6,374 nucleotides of DNA from Inquilinus sp039594555 (GTDB lineage Bacteria; Pseudomonadota; Alphaproteobacteria; DSM-16000; Inquilinaceae), in assembly GCF_039594555.1 (NCBI RefSeq), contig NZ_JBCNNF010000399.1:1-6374 (forward strand), in the 5' to 3' direction. Positions 1 through 5,510 of the stretch are shown here, piece by piece. Below the pieces are notes generated by a model. The model was given only the letters and a program-made list of their open reading frames with translations, did no database searches and was not told where the DNA came from. A program made the translations under genes and the position numbers. Each line of letters starts with the position of its first letter. The stretch's first letter is position 1.

Positions 1-234
1 GTCGTCATTGACCAGGAAGATGGTGACCGCCTCCGGGTTCAGCCCGGCCGCCCGGAAGATTGGCGTCAGCATCTTGTGGATGCTAGTTTCGATCTCGGCG
101 TCGCGGACCACCGGAATGCGTTGCGCCTGGGCCGCCGCGAGGGGCCCGACGATGACCGTCGCCAGGGCCAGCACCAAGATCCGAATGACCCGTCCCAACG
201 CTCCGCTCCCCTCGTGCCGGCGATCCGTTTCCAT
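1..234 (-). CDS. Secreted M48-type metalloprotease (BepA/YfgC-like), N-terminal fragment
   Basis: Incomplete gene running off the left edge; 78 codons are visible from an ATG at 234 downward. Residues about 14-31 are hydrophobic (ILVLALATVIVGPLAAAQA) and end in an AQA-type signal-peptidase site, so the product is exported. The mature start, reading QRIPVVRDAEIE, and the later LNPEAVTIFLVNDD closely resemble the opening of BepA-like M48 peptidases, which in other bacteria act in the periplasm on outer-membrane assembly. The zinc-binding HExxH motif and any TPR repeats would lie beyond the edge, so catalytic status cannot be judged. The start is uncertain: no good ribosome-binding site precedes the ATG at 234, whereas an in-frame TTG at 198-196 follows a purine-rich AGGGGAGCGGA stretch and would give a shorter, more typical signal peptide. 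It is divergent from the aminotransferase gene. Family assignment is from recognition of the N-terminus only. Confidence 0.62.
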   Translation of the reverse strand, partial: METDRRHEGSGALGRVIRILVLALATVIVGPLAAAQAQRIPVVRDAEIETSIHKMLTPIFRAAGLNPEAVTIFLVNDD

Positions 235-247
235 GGATCATCACGCT

Positions 248-252
248 AGAGG
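248..252 (+). promoter_or_regulatory. Possible ribosome-binding site for an alternative GTG start of the aminotransferase
   Basis: AGAGG lies six bases before GTG 259, an ideal distance. It is the main argument for a start 15 codons upstream of the preferred ATG at 304. Against it, the 45 extra bases show weaker third-position G/C bias than the rest of the gene and would leave only 24 bases between two divergent genes. Confidence 0.25.
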
Positions 253-303
253 CCGACTGTGTCGACCCGGTGGCGCAATGCCCGTTTCGGAAGTGCCGAT
301 GCC

Positions 304-1446
304 ATGAAGATCTCCCGCCGCGGCCAGGTGCCGCCCTTCATCGTCATGGATGTGATGACCGCCGCCGCGGCGCGCGAGAAGACCCATGGCGACGTGCTGC
401 ATCTCGAGGTCGGCCAGCCCAGCACCCCGGCGCCGGCCGGCGTGCTAGCGGCGGCCCAGGCGGCGCTGCGCGACGACAAGATCGGCTACACCGTGGCGCT
501 GGGCATCCCGCCGCTGCGCCAGGCCATCGCCGACCATTACGGCCGCGCCTACGGGACTGCGGTGAAGCCGGAGCAGGTGGTGGTCACCACCGGCTCGTCC
601 GGGGCCTTCCTGCTGGCCTTCCTGGCCGCCTTCGATGTCGGCGACCGGGTGGCGCTGGCGGCGCCGGGCTATCCGGCCTATCGCAACATCCTCACGGCAT
701 TGGGCATCGAGGTGGTGGAGATCCCGGCCGGGCCGGACACCCGCTACCAGCCGACGCCGGAGCTGCTGGAGAAGCACGGCGGCAGGCTCGACGGGCTGAT
801 CATCGCCAGCCCGGCCAACCCGACCGGCACCATGCTGTCGCCCGAGGCGCTGGCCGATCTCACCGCCTATTGCGACTCGAAGTCGATCCGCCTCGTCTCG
901 GACGAGATCTATCACGGCATCACCTACGGCATGGGCACGGCGACGGCGCTGCAGACCAGCGGCAGCGCCATCATCGTCAACAGCTTCTCGAAATACTATT
1001 CGATGACCGGCTGGCGCCTGGGCTGGCTGGTGCTGCCGGAGGAGCTGCTGCGGCCGGTCGAATGCCTGGCGCAAAACCTCACCATCTCGCCGCCGACCCT
1101 GTCGCAATACGCCGCCGTCGCCGCCTTCGATTGCGGCGAGGAGCTGGACCGCAACGTCGCCCGCTATGCCCGCAACCGCGGTCTGCTGCTGGAGGCGCTG
1201 CCGCGCGCCGGCTTCGACCGGCTGGCACCGGCCGACGGCGCCTTCTACCTCTATGCCGAGATCGGCCACCTGACCAACGACAGCGTCGAGTTCTGCCGCC
1301 GCATGCTGGCGGAGACCGGGGTGGCGGCGACGCCGGGCGTCGATTTCGACCCGGTGCGCGGCCATGCCACCATGCGCTTCTCCTTCGCCGGCGCAACCGA
1401 GGAGATGGAAGAGGCGGCGGCGCGGCTGCATCGCTGGCTGCGCTGA
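304..1446 (+). CDS. PLP-dependent aminotransferase, class I/II (fold type I)
   Basis: Complete 380-residue enzyme, normal for the aspartate-aminotransferase superfamily. It should move an amino group between an amino acid and a 2-oxo acid in the cytoplasm using pyridoxal phosphate; the substrate cannot be read from the sequence. Visible landmarks: the N-terminal LEVGQPS (35-40), the phosphate-region TTGSSGAF (95-102), ASPANPTGT with Asn172, SDEIYHG with Asp200 (pyridine nitrogen) and Tyr203, the cofactor lysine Lys230 in NSFSKYYSMTGWRLGW with phosphate-binding Arg238, and the substrate-carboxylate arginine Arg358 in ATMRFSFAG. All key residues are present. I chose ATG 304, where homologous proteins usually begin (KISRRGQVPPFIVMDV) and where a GGAAG lies 10 bases upstream. 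A GTG at 259 with AGAGG six bases ahead would add 15 residues of atypical composition, but cannot be excluded. mtgA follows after one base, suggesting co-transcription. There is no visible functional link between the two. Confidence 0.93.
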   Translation: MKISRRGQVPPFIVMDVMTAAAAREKTHGDVLHLEVGQPSTPAPAGVLAAAQAALRDDKIGYTVALGIPPLRQAIADHYGRAYGTAVKPEQVVVTTGSSGAFLLAFLAAFDVGDRVALAAPGYPAYRNILTALGIEVVEIPAGPDTRYQPTPELLEKHGGRLDGLIIASPANPTGTMLSPEALADLTAYCDSKSIRLVSDEIYHGITYGMGTATALQTSGSAIIVNSFSKYYSMTGWRLGWLVLPEELLRPVECLAQNLTISPPTLSQYAAVAAFDCGEELDRNVARYARNRGLLLEALPRAGFDRLAPADGAFYLYAEIGHLTNDSVEFCRRMLAETGVAATPGVDFDPVRGHATMRFSFAGATEEMEEAAARLHRWLR

Positions 1447-1447
1447 G

Positions 1448-2224
1448 ATGGCGCGGCGGGCGTCGAGCCGGGCGGCGACCCGCTGGCGGCTGCCGCGCCT
1501 GCCGCTGCCGCGCCTCGCCCTGCCGGGCGCGCTCGGCCGCTGGTGGGGCCGGCGGCGCTGGTGGTCGAAGATCCTGTGGGGCCTGTTCGCCGTCCTGTTT
1601 CTGGCGCCGCTGGCGCTGACCGTGGTCTACCGCGTGCTGCCGGTGCCGGCGACGCCGCTGATGGTGCTGCGCCTGTTCGAGGGCGAGGGCTGGCACCGCG
1701 ACTGGGTGCCGTGGAGCGACATCGCGCCGGTGATGGCCAGGGCGGCGGTGGCGGCGGAGGACAACCTGTTCTGCCGCCATGACGGCTTCGACTGGGACTC
1801 GATGCAGAAGGCCTGGGACCGCTACCAGTCCGGCGTCGGCCGGCTGCGCGGCGGCAGCACCATCTCGAACCAGACGGCGAAGAACGTCTTCCTCTGGGAC
1901 GGCCGCACCTTCATCCGCAAGGGGTTCGAGGCCTATCTGACCGTGATGATCGAGGCGCTGTGGCCGAAGCGCCGGATCATGGAGGTCTATCTCAACGTGG
2001 TCGAACTCGGCCCCGGCATCTACGGGGTTGAGGCTGCGTCGCAGGCTTATTTCGGCAAGAGCGCGGCGCAGCTCTCGGCGCGGGAGGCGTCGCTGCTGGC
2101 GGCGGTGCTGCCGAACCCGCGCGGCTGGTCGGCCGGCAAGCCGTCGCGCTACGTCGCCGGCCGCGCCGCGACCATCCAGCGCCGCATCGGCCAACTCGGC
2201 GACCTGCTGGACTGCGTGGAGTAG
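1448..2224 (+). CDS. mtgA: Monofunctional biosynthetic peptidoglycan transglycosylase (GT51)
   Basis: Complete 258-residue inner-membrane enzyme that polymerises lipid II into glycan strands without a transpeptidase domain. An arginine-rich cytoplasmic start (1-41) leads into one transmembrane helix (about 42-61) and then the periplasmic GT51 domain. The GT51 motifs are in order: AAEDNLFCRHDGFDW (102-116) with catalytic Glu104; GGSTISNQTAKN (135-146) with the conserved Gln142, Lys145 and Asn146; RKGFEAY (157-163); and MEVYLNVVELGPGIYG (178-193) with Glu179, followed by AAQAYFGK-like and AAVLPNP segments typical of MtgA. The absence of a penicillin-binding domain and the length of about 240-260 residues identify MtgA rather than a class A PBP. 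The start at 1448 is one base after the aminotransferase stop with no strong Shine-Dalgarno, so translation probably depends on coupling. Longer in-frame starts would lie inside the aminotransferase gene and are unlikely. It converges with the GH128-like gene. Confidence 0.95.
   Translation: MARRASSRAATRWRLPRLPLPRLALPGALGRWWGRRRWWSKILWGLFAVLFLAPLALTVVYRVLPVPATPLMVLRLFEGEGWHRDWVPWSDIAPVMARAAVAAEDNLFCRHDGFDWDSMQKAWDRYQSGVGRLRGGSTISNQTAKNVFLWDGRTFIRKGFEAYLTVMIEALWPKRRIMEVYLNVVELGPGIYGVEAASQAYFGKSAAQLSAREASLLAAVLPNPRGWSAGKPSRYVAGRAATIQRRIGQLGDLLDCVE
1489..1515 (+). repeat. Short tandem-like direct repeat inside mtgA
   Basis: The 12-base word GCTGCCGCGCCT occurs at 1489-1500 and again at 1504-1515, a 15-base period that keeps the reading frame. 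It encodes the LPRLPLPRLALP run in the cytoplasmic N-terminus of MtgA, before the membrane helix. It may have arisen by slippage and the copy number may vary between strains; it is outside the catalytic domain. Confidence 0.55.
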
Positions 2225-2230
2225 GGGGCA

Positions 2231-3070
2231 TCACCGCCCTGCGGCGCAGGCCGGCTCGTCGCTAACCGAGGCGGCATCGCCGTCGAAATCGGCATAGATC
2301 CGGCCGAGCGGGGTCAGCGCGCCGTCGTCATCAACGAGCCGCGAGCTGACCGTCGCCGCGCGATAGGCGCCGGCGCCCATCCAGGCATAGCGCTCGACAT
2401 AGGGGCGGCGCTCCAGCTCCGGCAGGACGGTCGCCATGAACCGCTCCGTCGCTTCGGCGGTATAGCGGCTCGTCCTCCCGTCCTGCGCCGCCCAGTCGGA
2501 GACCGCGAATTCGGTGATCCAGATCGGCTTGCCGTAGGCCTCGTGGATATCGTCGATCTTGCGCAGGAAGCTCTTCGCCGACGGCGCGCCGTACCAGTGG
2601 ACGGCGACGAAATCGTAGCCCTTGCCCCGCTCGGTCATGCGTTTGGAGAAGTCCTCGAACCAGGGGCCGAGCGCGTTGACCGCGGCCGGGCTGCCGATGC
2701 GGCGGGCGAGGGGACGGATCCGGTCCCAGGCGTCGACCGCCTCATCGACCGACATGTCGGCCTGGCGCTTGCCGTCCGGCTCGTTGAAAGCCAGCAGCGC
2801 GCAGGGCTTCGAACCCTGGCCGAGCTGCGCGACCTGCCGGTCCAGCTTGGTGCTGTTCGACCAGATCATCGGCACGAACTGTGCCGCGCCGGCCTGCCCG
2901 ATCGGGTCGGTGTTCCAGGTGTAGTACCAGCGGGCGTTGAGCTGCTGGGTCGTCTCGGCCGCGTTGGCGTCCTTCTGGCCGATCGCGACCCCCTTCTTGT
3001 CGCCGGCAAGGGCGGGCGCGGCGATCGACACGGCGCAGAGGACGGCGCAGAACAGGGCTGCCAGCTTCAT
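2231..3070 (-). CDS. Secreted glycoside hydrolase, GH128/Asl1-like catalytic domain
   Basis: Complete 279-residue exported protein. Residues 1-23 form a signal peptide (MKLAALFCAVLCAVSIAAPALAG). The rest looks like one TIM-barrel domain of the Asl1-like glycosyl hydrolase type (family GH128), whose characterised members cleave beta-1,3-glucans. Supporting segments are RWYYTWN (48-53), FVPMIWS (66-71), LLAFNEPD (92-99) with Glu97 as expected acid/base, FVAVHWYG (154-161), and KPIWITEFAV (181-190) with Glu187 as expected nucleophile; AWMGAG (229-234) fits a late barrel strand. Two cysteines remain in the mature protein (90, 275). The start at 3070 is supported by the signal peptide and by AGAGG five bases upstream; longer in-frame reading to 3178 would bury the signal peptide. 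The stop lies 6 bases from that of convergent mtgA. The natural substrate is inferred from the family: fungal, plant or self-made glucan are all possible. No partner gene is visible. Confidence 0.85.
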   Translation of the reverse strand: MKLAALFCAVLCAVSIAAPALAGDKKGVAIGQKDANAAETTQQLNARWYYTWNTDPIGQAGAAQFVPMIWSNSTKLDRQVAQLGQGSKPCALLAFNEPDGKRQADMSVDEAVDAWDRIRPLARRIGSPAAVNALGPWFEDFSKRMTERGKGYDFVAVHWYGAPSAKSFLRKIDDIHEAYGKPIWITEFAVSDWAAQDGRTSRYTAEATERFMATVLPELERRPYVERYAWMGAGAYRAATVSSRLVDDDGALTPLGRIYADFDGDAASVSDEPACAAGR

Positions 3071-3075
3071 CTCGA

Positions 3076-3080
3076 CCTCT
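3076..3080 (-). promoter_or_regulatory. Ribosome-binding site of the GH128-like gene
   Basis: On the minus strand AGAGG stands five bases before the ATG at 3070. Together with the signal peptide that begins there, it fixes this start against the upstream alternative at 3178. Confidence 0.6.
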
Positions 3081-3187
3081 ATGGCGGGTGTTCCGATGAT
3101 CGATGGAAGACCTAGCATGCCGGTCCGCCGTGAAAAGGCCATCCTCGGCAGCGATCTACATTTGTTCGCGTCCGGCACGAGGGCGGA

Positions 3188-3216
3188 TTGACGCGTCGTT
3201 CCCGACAGGGGATATG
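3188..3216 (+). promoter_or_regulatory. Possible promoter for the three-gene membrane operon
   Basis: TTGACG (3188-3193) is a good -35 hexamer; 17 bases later GATATG (3211-3216) is a weak -10, matching three of six consensus positions. It lies in the 180-base gap between the divergent GH128-like gene and gene A, where G+C falls to about 53% by hand count over 3181-3240. It would place transcription start roughly 25 bases before ATG 3251. No operator-like inverted repeat is obvious. This is pattern matching only. Confidence 0.25.
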
Positions 3217-3250
3217 TCTATCCATACGGTGATCAGATTTGAGTCGGATT

Positions 3251-4714
3251 ATGGGATCGTCCCTGAAGTCGTTGACGGCCGTCTTGAATCTGGCGCCAAG
3301 CAACATTGACGCTACGACGACGGTATTTCCCTCCATCAGCAGTGAATCGATCGCCCGGCGGCTTAACCTAGAGCAAGAGGCGGAGAGCAGGGGCAAGGAA
3401 GATTTGCCGAGAACCGATGCTGCCGACCTCGATGTTGTAGAAACCAAGATCATCGACGAAGTGTCGGAGGTACGGCGGATCGGATTATCCGCCTATGAAA
3501 GCGAGATGCGGGTCTATGCCGACCGGATGAGCGGCCTGGATGTCGAAGGGAAGGTCTCCGAGATCGACATGTCGATCTCGGACGGGGTATCGGCGCTGCG
3601 CGAACGCGTCCATCTCGGCACGGATCATCTTTACCTGCAGGGCGAAAGGCTGAAGCTGCTGCGCGAGGAGCTCGAGACGTTCCGCCGCCGCCATCGCCTG
3701 GACCGGACCGCCCACCAGCCGACGCCCGTCAAGCTCCACATCATGCGGGCGGTGATCCTCCTGATGCTGGCCGCGGAATCGATCATCAACGGCAGCTTCT
3801 TCATGGAGTCGAACGAGCTTGGCCTGGTCGGCGGCGTGTTCACCGCCTGCACGATCTCCGCGATCAACATCTTCTTCTCGTTCCTGTTCGGCAGGATGAC
3901 GGTCCAGATCAATCATCGGAACCCGCTCCGGAAGCTGGCTGGTCTCATCATCTTTCTCGCATTTCTGGTGTTCGCGATCGGGTTCAACCTCTTCGTCGCA
4001 CATTTCCGGGAGGTCGCGGGGCTGGTCGGCTGGGAGGCCGCGACGCGGCAGGCGGCGGGCCAGTTCTGGGCCGATCCGCTGGGCCTGACGATCTTCAACT
4101 CCTGGATCCTCGTCCTGGTCGGCTTCGCCTTCGCCACGGTGGCCTGGATCGAGGGCTATGGCTGGGACGATCCCTATCCGGGCTTCGGCAATGTGTGGCG
4201 GCGATGGGAGCGTTCGATCGCCGACTATGCCCATGAGAAGGAAGCCCTGCTGGACGAGCTGCGCGACACCAAGGATGACGTGCTCGACACCATCAAGGCG
4301 GCGCGGGCGGACATCACCTCGCGCATCAGGAACTACCTCCAGGCCTCCGACTATCGGGACCATCTGCGGCTGGCCCTGCCGGTGTTCCTGGAGCAGACTC
4401 AGCAGGCGGCCAATTCCCTGATCGGGCGGTACCGGGAGACCAACATCCGGCACCGGTCCACTCCCGCGCCGGACTATTTCACGAGGCCCGTGGCGCTCTC
4501 GACCATCCTGCCGGTGGCCGGCGAGGCCGATGCCTCCGTCCGGCGGGCCGAGCTGGGGAAGCTCACCGAGCGGGCCGATGCCGTCCTGTCGGAGCGAACC
4601 TCCGAACTGTTGGAGGAATTCGAGAAGGCATTCAGCGAATATGAGCGGATCAGCCGCTTTGCCAGGGGATTGAGTGATGGTCGCGAGACGCCGTCGCCCG
4701 CGGAGAAGGCGTAG
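3251..4714 (+). CDS. Gene A: four-helix membrane protein with cytoplasmic coiled-coil arms, unknown function
   Basis: I do not recognise a named family. The 487-residue product has a long soluble N-terminus (1-160) with a charged, probably coiled-coil part (about 103-150). Four predicted membrane helices follow: about 164-186, 190-214, 229-250 and 284-301. The basic loop between helices 2 and 3 (RMTVQINHRNPLRK) is best placed in the cytoplasm, so both ends are cytoplasmic and residues 251-283 form a periplasmic loop. After helix 4 comes GWDDPYPGFG (304-313), which looks like a conserved signature, then long charged helices (about 318-365 and 430-470). It overlaps gene B by 38 bases and probably heads an operon with B and C. 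The start is uncertain: ATG 3251 has only a weak GAG seven bases ahead, a TTG at 3239 is just upstream, and TTG 3404 follows AAGGAA. By hand count the first 240 bases are about 56% G+C against 78% around 4021-4080. Confidence 0.82.
   Translation: MGSSLKSLTAVLNLAPSNIDATTTVFPSISSESIARRLNLEQEAESRGKEDLPRTDAADLDVVETKIIDEVSEVRRIGLSAYESEMRVYADRMSGLDVEGKVSEIDMSISDGVSALRERVHLGTDHLYLQGERLKLLREELETFRRRHRLDRTAHQPTPVKLHIMRAVILLMLAAESIINGSFFMESNELGLVGGVFTACTISAINIFFSFLFGRMTVQINHRNPLRKLAGLIIFLAFLVFAIGFNLFVAHFREVAGLVGWEAATRQAAGQFWADPLGLTIFNSWILVLVGFAFATVAWIEGYGWDDPYPGFGNVWRRWERSIADYAHEKEALLDELRDTKDDVLDTIKAARADITSRIRNYLQASDYRDHLRLALPVFLEQTQQAANSLIGRYRETNIRHRSTPAPDYFTRPVALSTILPVAGEADASVRRAELGKLTERADAVLSERTSELLEEFEKAFSEYERISRFARGLSDGRETPSPAEKA
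4664..4669 (+). promoter_or_regulatory. Ribosome-binding site of gene B, inside gene A
   Basis: AGGGGA lies seven bases before ATG 4677 and four before the adjacent in-frame GTG 4674. The spacing favours ATG 4677. The site is inside the 3' end of gene A's coding sequence, so ribosomes finishing A can start B. Confidence 0.6.
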
Positions 4715-5510
4715 CGCATCGGAGGCGGGCGGCCTGTGGAAGGCCGGCCTGATCGCGGCGGCGGCCTGTGCCCTCTTCGCCGGCGGCGCCTGGCTCTATG
4801 TCGAGGCGGCCAGCGCCAACCCGAAGATCGACCCGGTGACGCTGTGCCCGTCCGGCGGCCCCGCCGGGGTGGCGGCCGTTCTCATCGACACGACGGACAC
4901 GCTGTCGCCGGTGCAGCGTCTCGACGTGCTCAACAAGCTGCGCGGGCTGCGCGAGGAGCTGCCGCGCGGCTGGCTGGTCGCGATCTATCCCGTCAGGCAG
5001 ACGCCGGAGCAGCCGCCCCGGGCCTCGCTGTCGCTGTGCAATCCCGGCCGGGGAGAGGGGCTGAGCCAGCTGACCTCGAACCCCGCTTTGGTGGAGAAAC
5101 GATGGCGCGAGGCCTTCGACACGCCGCTGCAGGACCTGCTCGGCAGCCTGGTCGCGGCAGGGCAGGGCGACGCCTCCCCGATCATGGAGACGGTCCAGTC
5201 CGTGGCCGTCGCCGAGTTCGGCGATCCCGACAAGAAGCCGCTGCCGAAGCGACTGGTCCTGGTCTCCGACATGCTGCAGCACAGCCGCAGCTTCTCGCAA
5301 TACAACGGCACCAAGACCTTCGGCGACTTCGCGAAGACGGACGCCTATCGCGCGCTGAAGAGCGACCTGCGGGGCGTCGAGGTGGAGATCCTGTATGTCA
5401 GCCGGGCGAACCAGGAGCGGCGCCAGAATGCGGACCACATCGCGTTCTGGACGGATTTCTTCACCGATGACGGTGCCAGCATTGAGAGAATCGTGAGGAT
5501 ATTCGGATGA
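4677..5510 (+). CDS. Gene B: membrane-anchored periplasmic protein with a degenerate vWA-like fold
   Basis: Family not recognised by name. The 277-residue product begins with a run rich in arginine (ARRRRPRRRRR), then one hydrophobic helix (about 23-42), so by the positive-inside rule the rest is periplasmic. The soluble part is laid out like a von Willebrand A domain: a buried strand ending in VLIDTTDTLS (68-77) where the MIDAS DxSxS would be, here Asp71-Thr-Thr-Asp74; a SPIMET segment (167-172) at the place of the MIDAS threonine loop; and the strand-turn VLVSDML (194-200) with Asp198. Serines of the classical site are replaced, so metal binding may be altered. Cys57 and Cys121 could pair in the periplasm. 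The anchor helix has no acidic residue, unlike MotB/ExbD/TolR, so this is unlikely to be a proton-channel B subunit. It overlaps gene A by 38 bases and gene C by four. The vWA reading is an inference from motif order; a start at GTG 4674 would add one residue. Confidence 0.83.
   Translation: MVARRRRPRRRRSASEAGGLWKAGLIAAAACALFAGGAWLYVEAASANPKIDPVTLCPSGGPAGVAAVLIDTTDTLSPVQRLDVLNKLRGLREELPRGWLVAIYPVRQTPEQPPRASLSLCNPGRGEGLSQLTSNPALVEKRWREAFDTPLQDLLGSLVAAGQGDASPIMETVQSVAVAEFGDPDKKPLPKRLVLVSDMLQHSRSFSQYNGTKTFGDFAKTDAYRALKSDLRGVEVEILYVSRANQERRQNADHIAFWTDFFTDDGASIERIVRIFG
5495..5499 (+). promoter_or_regulatory. Ribosome-binding site of gene C, inside gene B
   Basis: GAGGA precedes ATG 5507 by seven bases. 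The ATG overlaps gene B's TGA stop as ATGA (5507-5510), the classic arrangement for termination-reinitiation, which would keep B and C in fixed proportion. Confidence 0.65.

Noticed and set aside
270..1619. Plus-strand open frame of 449 codons overlapping the aminotransferase in another frame
   Set aside because: Extremely Arg/Gly/Ala-rich frame shadow; the aminotransferase frame carries every expected catalytic residue.
1079..2194. Long minus-strand open frame (371 codons) across the aminotransferase end and mtgA
   Set aside because: Its product is a run of Arg/Pro/Ala/Gly without domain character, typical of the antisense of GC-rich genes, and it is covered by two clearly recognised plus-strand enzymes.
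2223..2249. Hairpin-like bases between mtgA and the GH128-like gene as a bidirectional terminator
   Set aside because: Only short stems (AGGG/CCCT and CTGC/GCAG) with mismatches and no T run on either strand; not convincing as a terminator.
2543..3115. Plus-strand open frame of 190 codons opposite the GH128-like gene
   Set aside because: The minus strand gives a signal peptide and both catalytic-glutamate motifs; the plus-strand product is low-complexity Val/Arg/Asp/Gly sequence.
4650..5438. Minus-strand open frame of 262 codons opposite gene B
   Set aside because: Antisense shadow: no signal, motif or ribosome-binding site, and gene B has a well-supported start and ordered secondary-structure motifs.
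4677..5510. Gene B as a MotB/ExbD/TolR-type proton-channel partner of gene C
   Set aside because: Its single membrane helix lacks the essential aspartate, and its periplasmic part does not look like an OmpA or TolR domain.
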